DNA of 64,000 nt from assembly GCA_039193195.1 (NCBI GenBank), contig JBCCWS010000002.1:310001-374000 (forward strand), in the 5' to 3' direction. Origin of the DNA: Pseudomonadota bacterium (GTDB lineage: Bacteria > Pseudomonadota > Gammaproteobacteria > Steroidobacterales > JBCBZW01). Positions 54,480 through 63,059 of this stretch are shown here, in pieces (position 1 is the stretch's first letter; every line of letters starts with the position of its first letter). The position numbers and the translations under genes were made by a program. The notes under the pieces were generated by a model. That model worked only from the letters and a program-made list of their open reading frames with translations. It did not search any database and was not told the origin of the DNA.

Positions 54480-56246
54480 CTACATGCTCTGCGGCGCTTG
54501 CACGCCGAGCAGCTGCAGCCCGTTGGCGATCACCTGGCGGGCCGCGTGGCTCAAGGTGAGACGTGCGTTGCGCACGGCGGCATCCTCCACCAGCACTTTG
54601 TGCGCGTTGTAGTACGAGTGGAATTCGTTGGCAAGCTCGCGCAGGTAGTGCACGAGCAGTTGCGGTGCGCGTTTCTCCGCCGCCGAACGGAGGGTCTCGG
54701 GATAGCGCTCCAGCGTGCGCATGATGGCCTGCTCGGCGGGCTCTTGCAGGGCCTGCGTGTGCTTCAAGCCCTCCTCCACAGTGTAGGCGTAGCCCGCTTC
54801 TCTGGCTTTGCGTGCCATGCTGCAGACACGGGCGTGCGCGTACTGCAGGTAGTACACGGGATTCTCATTGGAGCGCTCGCGCGCCAAATCGAGGTCGAAA
54901 TCGAGATGCTGATCGTTGCCGCGGCTGACGTAGAAGAACCGAGCGGCATCGTCACCTACCTCATCCCGTAGGTCACGCAGAGTCACGAACTGCCCACTGC
55001 GTGTGGACATTTGCTGCTTGACCTTGCCTCGATAGAGGGCCACGAACTGCACCAGCTGTACCTCCAGCGACTGGGGCGGCTCGCCCATTGCCTCGAGGCC
55101 GGCGCGTACCCGCGAGACGTAGCCGTGGTGGTCTGCGCCGAGCACGTCGAGGAGCAGGTCGTAGCCCCGTTCGCGCTTGTTCAGGTGATAGGCGATATCC
55201 GAGGCGAAGTAGGTGGTGACGCCGTTGTCGCGGCGAACCACGCGGTCCTTATCGTCGCCGTAAGCCGTAGCGCGGAACCAGAGTGCGCCCTCGCGCTCAA
55301 CCACCTGGCCGCTGCCTTGGAGCTTCTCCAGCGCATGTTCGACGAGCTCCCCCTCCATCAGGCGCCTCTCGGAGAACCACTCGTCAAAGTGCACGCCGAA
55401 CTTCCCTAAGTCGTCGCGGATGTCGCCGAGGATGTGATCTAGGGCCAGCGACAGCACGGCTTGGAAGGTGTCCGCGCCCAGCAGGGCGCGCGCGCGATCG
55501 ATGAGCGCGTCGATGTAGCGCTCCTTGTCACCGCCATCCGCCTCGTCCGGCGGTAGCTCGCCGAGCACCTCCGATGCCGGGTGGCGTAGGGCATCGCCGT
55601 GCGCCTCACCGAGGGCGCTCGCGATGGTGAGGATGTAGTCGCCTTGGTAGCCGTTGGCCGGAAAGCGCAAGGCCTCGCCGCGCTGCTCGAGGTAACGTAG
55701 CCAGACGCTTGCGGCGAGGATCTGCATCTGCCGTCCCGCGTCATTCACGTAGTACTCGCGGTGCACCTCGTGGCCCTGGGTCTGCAGGAGATTGCCGAGG
55801 GTGGCGCCGTAGGCGGCCAGGCGCCCATGTCCCACGTGCAGGGGGCCGGTCGGGTTTGCCGAGACATACTCGAGCAAGACTCTTTGCCCCGACGAGTTCG
55901 GTGCCGCGCAAGCGTAGCGCTCGCCCTCGGTCAGGATGTCTGCCAGCAGCTGTCGGAACATATCGTCGCTGACGCGAAAGTTGATGAAGCCAGGCCCGGC
56001 GATCTCCGCCGCGGTGACCGCCGCCGACTCGGGCAGGTGGTCGATCAGTCGCTGCGCCAGGTCTCGGGGCTGCATGGAAGCCGCCTTGGCGACGACTAGG
56101 GCTGCATTGGAGGCGAAATCCCCGTGCTTGGGGTCACGCGTGGTCTCGATGGCGATGACCTTTGGGATGACATCGCGATCGAGCGTGCCGTCTGCGGCGA
56201 GCGTATCGAACGACGCGCCGAGCAGTTCTGCCAGGTGTTCCTTCAT
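54480..56246 (-). CDS. argS: Arginyl-tRNA synthetase
   Basis: 588 residues from the ATG at 56246; a GTG-started extension to 56318 adds 24 Pro-rich residues that no family alignment supports, although no strong Shine-Dalgarno marks either start. Class I synthetase charging tRNA-Arg. The HIGH-type motif is PLHVGHGRLAAYG, KMSKS-type is QQMSTRSG, with NPTGPLHVGH and the ArgS N-terminal domain (HGDFASNAALVVAKAA). Anticodon-binding DALR domain at the C-terminus. Leads the argS-SPOR-CapA unit. Confidence 0.95.
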   Translation of the reverse strand: MKEHLAELLGASFDTLAADGTLDRDVIPKVIAIETTRDPKHGDFASNAALVVAKAASMQPRDLAQRLIDHLPESAAVTAAEIAGPGFINFRVSDDMFRQLLADILTEGERYACAAPNSSGQRVLLEYVSANPTGPLHVGHGRLAAYGATLGNLLQTQGHEVHREYYVNDAGRQMQILAASVWLRYLEQRGEALRFPANGYQGDYILTIASALGEAHGDALRHPASEVLGELPPDEADGGDKERYIDALIDRARALLGADTFQAVLSLALDHILGDIRDDLGKFGVHFDEWFSERRLMEGELVEHALEKLQGSGQVVEREGALWFRATAYGDDKDRVVRRDNGVTTYFASDIAYHLNKRERGYDLLLDVLGADHHGYVSRVRAGLEAMGEPPQSLEVQLVQFVALYRGKVKQQMSTRSGQFVTLRDLRDEVGDDAARFFYVSRGNDQHLDFDLDLARERSNENPVYYLQYAHARVCSMARKAREAGYAYTVEEGLKHTQALQEPAEQAIMRTLERYPETLRSAAEKRAPQLLVHYLRELANEFHSYYNAHKVLVEDAAVRNARLTLSHAARQVIANGLQLLGVQAPQSM

Positions 56247-56385
56247 GGGGTCCGAGGGTGGTTCTAGGTGATATGTCGGTGGCGGAAGAGCCGCGTGCGG
56301 CTCGTCGACGGCTTGCACCGGCGCGGGCTAATTCAACGTGTAGATCGATGATAAGCGCATCGCTCGCAGGGCGCGAGCGCGCGGC

Positions 56386-58650
56386 CTAGTCGAGGTCTAC
56401 GGGGTCCACGTCCACGGACCAGCGTACGCGCCTGGCGGCGGGTAGCGCATCGACCTGAGGGAGTAGGCGGGTGAGGAGCGTTTGCAGTGGGGCTCGTTGG
56501 GGTGCGCGCAGCAGCAGCTGCGCGCGGTAGCGCCCGGCGCGCCTTTCCATCGTTGCGGGGGCCGGGCCGAGAAACGTCACGCTCGCATCGAGGCGCAGTA
56601 GCGGACGGGCGAGCGCCGCGACCTCATGCAGGAAGTGGATCGCGCGACTTGCCTCGACGGCTTCTGCTCGCAGCAGGGCCAGGGATTGAAAAGGGGGCCA
56701 CCCGGCCGCGTCGCGCTCCTCACCCGCGTCGCGGGCGAAACCGTCGTAGCCCTCCTGTAGCAAGGTGGCCAGCAGCGGGTGGTCGGGAAATGCTGTCTGC
56801 ACCAGCACCTCGCCGCCGCTGCGGGCGCGCCCGGCGCGACCTGCCACCTGTACCGTAAGCTGTGCAAGGCGTTCGGGCGCGCGAAAGTCGCTGCTGTAGA
56901 GGCCGCCGTCGGCGTTGAGCACCCCGACTAACGTGACGCCTGGGAAGTCGTGGCCCTTGGTTAGCATCTGTGTTCCGATGAGGATGCGAGTCTCGCCCCG
57001 CCGAATCGCCTCTAGGCGCTGTTCCAGCTCCCCCTTGCGCCGCGTGCTGTCGCGATCGATGCGCGCCACTGGCACGCCGGGAAAGACCCGCTCGAGGGCC
57101 TGCTCCACCTGCTCCGTCCCGGTACCGATGGGGCGAGGGCCGTCCTTTGAACTGCAGTCTGGGCAGTGGTTAGGCACGCGCCGTTCATGGCCGCAGTGGT
57201 GGCAGATCAGGCGCTGCTGCCGACGGTGCAGCGTGAGTTTGGCGTCGCATCGATCACAGGTGGCTTGCCAACCGCAGTCGAAGCACATCCACAAGGGGGC
57301 GTAGCCGCGACGGTTTAGGAACAGCAGCACCTGTGAGCCTTCGGCCAGGTGGCTGCGCATGCGCGCGATCAACGTGTTGGAGAGGCCGCCGGCTTCTGGA
57401 CCGGGCGCATCGCGGCGTAGATCGACCAGACGCACGCTCGGCGGCACGCCGGCTCCCGCTCGTTGCGTGAGGCGCACCGATTGGTAGCGACCCTGGTGCA
57501 CGTTTTGCAGTGTTTCGAAGGACGGCGTCGCCGTGCCCAAGACCACTGGCACCCCTAGTTGGCGCGCTCGAAAGACAGCGAGGTCGCGGGCATGGTAACG
57601 AAAGCCGTCTTGCTGCTTGAAGGACGCATCGTGTTCCTCGTCCACCACGATGAGGCCGGGATTGGCAAGGGGCGTGAAGACGCTTGATCGGGTGCCCAGG
57701 ACAACGCCTGCCTGACCCTCCCGTGCGCCGAGCCAGGCGCTCGCCCGAGCCCCGTCGGTCAGGCCCGAATGGAGCACGGCGATCGGTGTCGCGAGGCGTC
57801 CGCGTAGGCGATCTACGAGTTGGGGTGTCAGGCCGATCTCCGGCACGAGCACCAGCGCCTGGCGACCTTGGTTCAGGATCTCCTGGATCAGGCGGAGGTA
57901 GACCTCGGTCTTGCCACTGCCGGTCACACCGTGCAGCAGCCAGGCGCGGAACTCGCCAAGACAGCCACTGATCTGCTCCACGGCGCTCGCCTGCTCGGCG
58001 TTGAGCTGTACAGGGGGTGGGGTGTGCGCAGCCGGCATCTCGGGCGTCGCCGGCGCGATGGATATGGCCTCTAGCCACCCGCGGCTGCGCAGCCGTCGCG
58101 CCACATCGCGCCATCCGGGTGCCAGGGCGTCATCGATGGCCTGCTGAGGCGCTGCCCGGTCTGGGCAGTCGTGCAGCCAAGCCAACAGAGTCGCCTGCCG
58201 GGGGGCGCGACGGCCTAGTGCGTCGACGTCCTGAGTGGCGCCTGCGACGGTGATTCGCCAGCCTGGTTGGTGTGTGCGCGCTGGATCTCCCCGGCGCAAG
58301 GGCCCTGGGAGCGCGGCGGCGAACACCTCGCCGGGCGCGTGATGGTAGTAATCCGCTGCCCATTGCAACAGGTCTACGGAGGAGTGGTCCAGCAGCGGCG
58401 ACGCATCGAGGATTGCGCTCACCGGCTTCAGGCGCGCAGCGGGTACCTCCGTTTGCGACGGATGCTCGACGACGACCCCTACCACTCCGTCTCGCCCCCG
58501 GCCGAAAGGAACCCTTACGCGATAGCCAGGTGCAGCGGGCAGCACCGTGGTGTCGGATGGGGCGAGGTAGTCGAAGTAGCGCCGCAGGGGCGTAGGCACC
58601 GCGACTCGCAACAGGGGTCGCTGGCGATGAAGGCCGGCCTCGGATGGCAT
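56386..58650 (-). CDS. priA: Primosomal protein N' (PriA helicase)
   Basis: 754 residues. Restarts stalled replication forks. N-terminal 3'BD (VPTPLRRYFDYLAPS), Walker A GVTGSGKTEVYLRL, DEEHD box, RLTQRAGAGVPP, the eight-Cys zinc region (CFDCGWQATCDRCDAKLTL ... CHHCG ... CPDC) and helicase motifs V-VI (GTQMLTKGHDFPGVTLVGVLNADGGL, QVAGRAGRA). Complete. 140 bases upstream of argS on the same strand. Divergent from the ECF sigma operon across a 405-base gap with DnaA-box-like sequences. Confidence 0.95.
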   Translation of the reverse strand: MPSEAGLHRQRPLLRVAVPTPLRRYFDYLAPSDTTVLPAAPGYRVRVPFGRGRDGVVGVVVEHPSQTEVPAARLKPVSAILDASPLLDHSSVDLLQWAADYYHHAPGEVFAAALPGPLRRGDPARTHQPGWRITVAGATQDVDALGRRAPRQATLLAWLHDCPDRAAPQQAIDDALAPGWRDVARRLRSRGWLEAISIAPATPEMPAAHTPPPVQLNAEQASAVEQISGCLGEFRAWLLHGVTGSGKTEVYLRLIQEILNQGRQALVLVPEIGLTPQLVDRLRGRLATPIAVLHSGLTDGARASAWLGAREGQAGVVLGTRSSVFTPLANPGLIVVDEEHDASFKQQDGFRYHARDLAVFRARQLGVPVVLGTATPSFETLQNVHQGRYQSVRLTQRAGAGVPPSVRLVDLRRDAPGPEAGGLSNTLIARMRSHLAEGSQVLLFLNRRGYAPLWMCFDCGWQATCDRCDAKLTLHRRQQRLICHHCGHERRVPNHCPDCSSKDGPRPIGTGTEQVEQALERVFPGVPVARIDRDSTRRKGELEQRLEAIRRGETRILIGTQMLTKGHDFPGVTLVGVLNADGGLYSSDFRAPERLAQLTVQVAGRAGRARSGGEVLVQTAFPDHPLLATLLQEGYDGFARDAGEERDAAGWPPFQSLALLRAEAVEASRAIHFLHEVAALARPLLRLDASVTFLGPAPATMERRAGRYRAQLLLRAPQRAPLQTLLTRLLPQVDALPAARRVRWSVDVDPVDLD

Positions 58651-59055
58651 TTATTCAGCTTTCATCGAGCGGTCGCCTGCCTTTGCCTGGGTTGTCCACA
58701 AAATCTGTGGATATCTCTGTGAGCATCCCGGGGTCGACAGCCCCAGAATGCCGTGATCGTGGGCACTTACGTCAGTTTGGTTAAAGATTAATCGCGCCCC
58801 AGCCTCCGAAAAAAATCAACCACTTGTAGACTCCACGGGAGACTACCAGGACGGCTTGGGGATAAGTGCTCGAGAGGCGCCGTGCGGTTGTGCACAACTG
58901 ATGCGGCCGGTGGACACCGACGCGGGTGCGTAGGTTCCACCATGGCGTTATTCCTGTCAACCGCCACCGGTCTGCTTCGTTGTTGTCGTCAGAAGGTCAC
59001 GGTAGCGAAGGCCCCGTGGCAGCGATTCACGACAGGCAGGTAAACGGATAAGACG
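58651..59055. other. 405-base divergent intergenic region with DnaA-box-like sequences
   Basis: No gene found. It contains a pair of DnaA-box-like nonamers (58692-58714), another TTGTGCACA-like palindrome near 58890-58905, and a relatively A/T-rich patch (58770-58830 with GGTTAAAGATTAATC and GAAAAAAATCAACC). It should hold the promoters of priA and of the sigma-factor operon. Confidence 0.55.
58692..58714. promoter_or_regulatory. Pair of inverted DnaA-box-like nonamers
   Basis: TTGTCCACA (58692-58700), 5-base gap, TGTGGATAT (58706-58714, reverse complement ATATCCACA). Each differs from TTATCCACA by one base. Proximity to priA makes DnaA regulation possible; two sites alone do not make an origin. 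Confidence 0.4.
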
Positions 59056-59676
59056 ATGGCGATCGGCGAGCAGGCTGTGTTATCACCCGCGTTCCCGTCC
59101 CTAGCGGCGCGCACGGAGTCGACCCTGAAGAGCGACGCAAAGCTCGACGCCTTTCTCGCTGAGGTCGAGAAGCGCGCCTACCGCATGGCGCGCTTTGCCA
59201 TCGGCGATGCGGATGAAGCCCTCGACATCACCCAGGACGCCATGATTCGCTTGGCAACGCGCTATGCAGACAAGCCGCAAGCGCAATGGCCAGCGCTGTT
59301 TTTCCGCATCCTGCAAAACCGCATCCGCGATCATCAGCGTCGTCAGGGTGTGCGGCAAAAGGTGATGGCTTGGGCACCGCAGGCGAACCCCGAGCGGGAA
59401 GGGCCTCCCCTCGACCCCGTGGAGGCCGCCCCGGACCTGGCACCGGATGTCCTGCCGGACCGGCTGCTCGAGCTCGATGATGCGCAAGGCGCGATCGAAG
59501 AAGCGGTCGCTGCCCTACCCCGTCGCCAGCAGCAGACCTTTCTGCTGCGGGCTTGGGAAGGCCTCGATGTGGCCGCCACGGCCAAGGCCATGGGATGCTC
59601 CGAGGGGAGCGTTAAGACACACTACTCACGGGCGGTCCGAGCCCTCCGGGCCCGCCTGGAAACGCACTACCGATGA
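59056..59676 (+). CDS. ECF-type RNA polymerase sigma factor (sigma-70 family)
   Basis: 206 residues. Sigma region 2 at about 34-95 (FLAEVEKRAYRMARFAIGDADEALDITQDAMIRL, with the ALFFRILQNRIRDHQRR block) and region 4 at about 145-200 (AVAALPRRQQQTFLLRAWEGLDVAATAKAMGCSEGSVKTHYSRAVRALR), so it directs polymerase to an alternative promoter. A linker rich in Pro and Asp separates the regions. Start at 59056 with no strong Shine-Dalgarno. It is translationally coupled to the next gene by a 4-base overlap. Whether the DUF3619 product is its anti-sigma partner is only an inference. Confidence 0.9.
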   Translation: MAIGEQAVLSPAFPSLAARTESTLKSDAKLDAFLAEVEKRAYRMARFAIGDADEALDITQDAMIRLATRYADKPQAQWPALFFRILQNRIRDHQRRQGVRQKVMAWAPQANPEREGPPLDPVEAAPDLAPDVLPDRLLELDDAQGAIEEAVAALPRRQQQTFLLRAWEGLDVAATAKAMGCSEGSVKTHYSRAVRALRARLETHYR

Positions 59677-60134
59677 GCACCAAGACCCCAGATAGCCGCC
59701 AGCCAATGTCGCCCGTCGAGCAACGCGACAGCGCGCTAGTGAACGCGATTAGGCAGTCGCTAACCGAGCAGACTGAGGGGCTCGACGGGCATACGCGCTC
59801 GCGCCTCACGCAGGCGCGTGCCGCCGCCATGGCCGCCCGTGCCCGGCGACAGCAACAGCCGCTACTGACCTGGGCGCACAAGCTCATGCCCACAACGGCC
59901 TTGGGGTCGGGCATGGCGGCGACGGCGCTGGTAACGCTGCTGGTCGCGACGCCCTTGATGGTGTTAGGTCCGGGGGCGCTGCAGTCGACGAGCGATCCTT
60001 TCCAACCGGCGGGACCGGCCATCGCGGACACTGGCGGGACGGTCGATGAGCTCGACATCGTGCTCGCCGGGGATATCGAAATGCTGGAGGACCTCGAGTT
60101 CTTCGAATGGTTGGCAACCCAACCGGTGGGCTAG
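59673..60134 (+). CDS. DUF3619 family membrane protein
   Basis: 153 residues. N-terminal cytoplasmic part (1-70) with NAIRQSLTEQTEGLDGHTRSRLTQARAAAMAARAR, one membrane helix at about 78-105, then a short acidic periplasmic tail ending DIEMLEDLEFFEWLATQ. Position directly after an ECF sigma gene with overlapping start, and the cytoplasmic helical part, suggest an anti-sigma-like role, unproven. DUF3619 is seen in beta- and gammaproteobacteria in this arrangement. Confidence 0.8.
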   Translation: MSTKTPDSRQPMSPVEQRDSALVNAIRQSLTEQTEGLDGHTRSRLTQARAAAMAARARRQQQPLLTWAHKLMPTTALGSGMAATALVTLLVATPLMVLGPGALQSTSDPFQPAGPAIADTGGTVDELDIVLAGDIEMLEDLEFFEWLATQPVG

Positions 60135-60137
60135 CTA

Positions 60138-60491
60138 ATGGCGCAGGGCGCTGTCGACAACTCGTCTGCGCGGGTGCGCCAACGTCTAACGCTGGCAATC
60201 GTGTGTGTGGTGCTGATGGGTTCGGCCAACGCACAGGACACTTCCAGCGAGGCTGAGGCTGCGAGGGCCGCGAGCAGGCCTGCCGAGAACGAGGCGGAGG
60301 AAGCGTCCGACGCGCAGTTTCTTGCATTTCTCGAATACTTGGGAAGCTGGGAAGAATCCGACGAGGAATGGCAGGCCTTTCACCCGGATGAGGGCTTAAG
60401 TGAAATCAGACTACCGGCACCGCACGAGCGTAATGCGCGGAGCCCGGCGGACGGCAACGAGGACACGTGGGATGAGAACGGGCGCTCTTAG
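60138..60491 (+). CDS. Small secreted hypothetical protein of the sigma-DUF3619-DUF3106 unit
   Basis: 117 residues. Signal peptide at about 12-32 ending SANA; mature part is acidic and short, with AQFLAFLEYLGSWEESDEEWQAF as the most conserved-looking stretch. No domain recognised. Its C-terminus is Glu/Asp/Asn-rich. Three bases after DUF3619 and overlapping the next gene by 20 bases, so co-expressed. Confidence 0.7.
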   Translation: MAQGAVDNSSARVRQRLTLAIVCVVLMGSANAQDTSSEAEAARAASRPAENEAEEASDAQFLAFLEYLGSWEESDEEWQAFHPDEGLSEIRLPAPHERNARSPADGNEDTWDENGRS

Positions 60492-61125
60492 ATCGCAGGC
60501 CAGCAGCATCGGCACCTCGCCGGCGCGATTGCGCCAGCGCGCGAGCCTGATCGGTCTCGCTGCGGGCCTCTGCCTATTGCTAGGTGCCGAGAGTCAGACC
60601 TGGGCTCAGGATGTGCCGAGCACCACCGGTGCGGGTGCACCTGCGTGGGACGAACTGAGTTCGCAGCAGCAGGAGTTGCTCGGCAGCTATCGTGATCGTT
60701 GGGCCGATCTGCCTCCTGAGCGCCGCGACAATCTCACGCGCGGTTCTCAGCGATTCCTCGACATGGACGGCGGCGAGCGAAACGCTGCTCAGCAACGCTT
60801 CCAACGCTGGCGCGAGCTCAATCCCCAGCAGCAAGAGCGCGTGCGCGCTCAGTATCGGCGCTTTCGAAACCTGAGCCCGGAAGATCGCCAGCGCGTCCGC
60901 CAGAGCTACGATCGTTACCGTCAGCTGCCGCCCGAGCGCCGGCAGGCCCTGCGTGAACGTTTCCGCACCATGTCCCCGGAGGAGCGGCGCCAGGCCGTGC
61001 GCGATCGGCGTGGTGGTGGTGCTGCAGCGAATGGCGCACGTCGCGGAGAGGCAGCTGAGCGTCGCGGTCAGCGTCGCGGAAACGCGAAGGAACGTCGGCC
61101 GCGCCGCAAGCGCAACGGGAACTAA
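60472..61125 (+). CDS. DUF3106 family secreted protein
   Basis: 217 residues from the ATG at 60472; the open frame extends to 60400 inside the upstream gene. Signal peptide about 20-46 (LIGLAAGLCLLLGAESQTWA). The mature domain is a helical repeat with motif LPPERR/LSPEDRQRV/MSPEERR, i.e. short 20-residue units of W/Y-x-L-P/S-PE-x-R (about 70-185). A basic, Arg/Gly-rich tail follows. Related to periplasmic metal- or stress-binding helical proteins by repeat style only. Last gene of the sigma operon. Confidence 0.78.
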   Translation: MRTGALRSQASSIGTSPARLRQRASLIGLAAGLCLLLGAESQTWAQDVPSTTGAGAPAWDELSSQQQELLGSYRDRWADLPPERRDNLTRGSQRFLDMDGGERNAAQQRFQRWRELNPQQQERVRAQYRRFRNLSPEDRQRVRQSYDRYRQLPPERRQALRERFRTMSPEERRQAVRDRRGGGAAANGARRGEAAERRGQRRGNAKERRPRRKRNGN

Positions 61126-61241
61126 GCACGTACCACGCCTGTCTTTTTTCCAGTGGGCCCTTTGTGAAGTCCTCATGAAGGTGATAGCGGTCTGGTTGCA
61201 TTCCACCCAGAGATGCCGCTATAACCCGGCTGACCCTGAAC

Positions 61242-61922
61242 ATGATGTGTGTTGCTGTCGTGATCTCCTTAGGCCAACAGGTGTTGAGAACCGACGTTTC
61301 CGGGATGCCACTCGAGTGGATCGACTACCGGGACGCGGTCCGCCTGTATCACACTGGCCAGGTCGCCTACGCTTGCGGCAGCCTCCTCTACTGCCTGCAC
61401 GGTGGTATCAACGCCGCTTCCGGCGAACGCAGTATGGTGGAGGTGAACTCGATCATCGCCACCTATGGCGAGCGCTATCGAGGCCCCCGAATTCGGGACG
61501 AGTACACGCCGCCGCTCAACAACCAGACCCTTTTCAAGCGCGACGCCCACGTTTGCTTGTACTGCGGTAATCGCTTCCTCGCGTCCGAGCTTTCGCGTGA
61601 CCATGTGAAGCCCATTAGCCAGGGCGGGGAAGACCGATGGACAAACGTTGTGACGGCCTGTCGGCGCTGTAACAACCACAAGGCCGGGCGAACGCCGGAG
61701 CAGGCGAACCTGCAGCTGCTCGCGGTGCCCTTCACGCCCACCTACGCGGAATACATCTACCTCAAGGGGCGGCGCGTGCTCGCGGACCAGATGAAGTATC
61801 TTCTGGCACACTTCCCGCGCACGAGTCCGCTCCACGCCCGCCTGCGAGGGCATCTCGACGCCCAAGGTACCGAAATCGCATATGAAAAAGGGGGCTACGG
61901 GCCCCCTTCTTCTTTGCAGTAG
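61242..61922 (+). CDS. HNH endonuclease
   Basis: 226 residues. HNH domain at about 95-150: CLYCGN, then SRDHVKPISQGGEDRWTNVVTACRRCNNHKAGRTPE, which has two CxxC pairs for structural zinc and the catalytic His-Asn-His pattern. The N-terminal 75 residues contain WIDYRDAVRLYHTGQVAY and are typical of HNH proteins of proteobacterial genomes whose target is unknown. The last 12 residues (EKGGYGPPSSLQ) are encoded inside a terminator hairpin at 61888-61908. Convergent with the RTX gene. Confidence 0.88.
   Translation: MMCVAVVISLGQQVLRTDVSGMPLEWIDYRDAVRLYHTGQVAYACGSLLYCLHGGINAASGERSMVEVNSIIATYGERYRGPRIRDEYTPPLNNQTLFKRDAHVCLYCGNRFLASELSRDHVKPISQGGEDRWTNVVTACRRCNNHKAGRTPEQANLQLLAVPFTPTYAEYIYLKGRRVLADQMKYLLAHFPRTSPLHARLRGHLDAQGTEIAYEKGGYGPPSSLQ
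61888..61908. terminator. Bidirectional terminator between convergent HNH and RTX genes
   Basis: AAGGGGGC (61888-61895) pairs with GCCCCCTT (61901-61908) over a five-base loop. A T-rich run follows on the plus strand (CTTCTTT), and TTTTT follows on the minus strand. It overlaps the coding end of the HNH gene. Confidence 0.75.
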
Positions 61923-61969
61923 CTAGCCAATGGCCTGCGCCATTTGGCAAGCCGTTGCCGGATTCGTGC

Positions 61970-62761
61970 CTAGCGGATGATGCGCGACACGGTGCGGTTC
62001 AGGTCCTCGACTTCCTGCAGCGACACTTCGATGAATTGCGGTACATCGGCGGTCAGGTCAGCGTAAATCACGGCGCCGCCGCCTTCGCTTGTGCAGAACA
62101 CCTGCTCCACGTCCACGAGCCGAATGGTCACGGCCAGCGAATCTGTCGAGCGCACGAAAAAACGCACGAGGAAGTCGAAGCCAAGGCCCGTGTTGCGGAC
62201 GTCTTCAAGGACGCAGAAACCGGGAGAGCCGGTGACGTCGGCGGTGGGAATGCCGGTGCGCACGAACTGACCGAACGTGGGGCTTAGGACGGGCACGTTG
62301 AACTCGTCGATATCGATCACGCCAAACACTTGGGCGTCCTGCTTGCCGTCGCCGCCGACGAACAGATCGCTGCCATCGCCGGGTGCCCAAATGTTGGTGT
62401 CGTTGCCCAGGCCGCCGCGGATGATGTCGCGGTTACCGAAGCCTTCCGGGTCGAACTGCTCGACGCCACCGATGGTGATATCGTTGCCGGGCCCGCCTTC
62501 GATTACATCATCGCCCGATAGACCTATCAGCACGTCGCAGCCACCGCGGCCATCGAGCATATCCGCGTTGTCGAGACTCTGGTTGGGCGGTGCTTCCACG
62601 ATCTGGATGATCGGGTTGTTCACGTTGTCATCGTCCTGACCGATGAGCACGTCGGGGCGGCCGTCACAGCCATCGCCTAGGCCCTGCAGGTTAGCGGCAA
62701 AGCCAGCGTTGGCAGACAAGGCAGCCGCGAGGGCAATAGCGAGAATTGGGTGCTTGCGCAT
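61970..62761 (-). CDS. Secreted RTX-type calcium-binding repeat protein
   Basis: 263 residues from the Met at 62761 (MRKHPILAIALAAALSANAGFA, signal peptide); the longer open frame to 62839 has no reason to be used. The N-terminal 120 residues carry RTX-like nonapeptides: LDGRGGCDVLIGLSGDDVIEGGPGNDITIGG and RGGLGNDTNIWAPGDGSDLFVGG, which should form a calcium beta-roll. The C-terminal 120 residues are beta-rich (LAVTIRLVDVEQVFC, QFIEVSLQEV). Secretion via Sec rather than type I seems likely because a cleavable signal is present. Two Cys near DGC suggest a disulfide. Confidence 0.8.
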   Translation of the reverse strand: MRKHPILAIALAAALSANAGFAANLQGLGDGCDGRPDVLIGQDDDNVNNPIIQIVEAPPNQSLDNADMLDGRGGCDVLIGLSGDDVIEGGPGNDITIGGVEQFDPEGFGNRDIIRGGLGNDTNIWAPGDGSDLFVGGDGKQDAQVFGVIDIDEFNVPVLSPTFGQFVRTGIPTADVTGSPGFCVLEDVRNTGLGFDFLVRFFVRSTDSLAVTIRLVDVEQVFCTSEGGGAVIYADLTADVPQFIEVSLQEVEDLNRTVSRIIR

Positions 62762-63059
62762 GGGGGACTCCTGGTTTTTCTGTGAGGGTCGGTGCCCCCA
62801 CTGCTGTTCGCTGCAGGGGCACCTAGGGAGGATCAACACAACAACTGAGAGGAGCGGAGGGCTCGCTTGCCCTCATGCTGTTCTCGGGACGTAGGTTCCC
62901 TTCGCACCGTGGAATGGTTCGTTGTATTTACCGTGGAATCCCAAAACGGCCAGATGAGCGGCATTCGATAAGCGGTGAGGGCATTGCCGCGAGGCCCGGG
63001 ATGTGAGTGTTGCGCGCTATCATGGGCAGGTAACGCAAGCTCAAGGATGATCCGCGCTC
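62762..63059. other. 298-base divergent intergenic region, no gene recognised
   Basis: Contains promoters for the RTX gene (minus) and the exonuclease gene (plus). A short open frame exists in it but is Gly/Arg-rich. I see no hairpin or repeat worth naming. Confidence 0.5.

Noticed and set aside
56247-56318. 24-residue N-terminal extension of argS
   Set aside because: GTG start and Pro-rich sequence not seen in ArgS proteins; MKEHLAELL aligns with the usual N-terminus.
58651-59055. Chromosome origin (oriC) at the DnaA-box-like sequences
   Set aside because: Only two or three imperfect boxes; no dnaA, gidA or rpmH neighbourhood and no typical 13-mer array.
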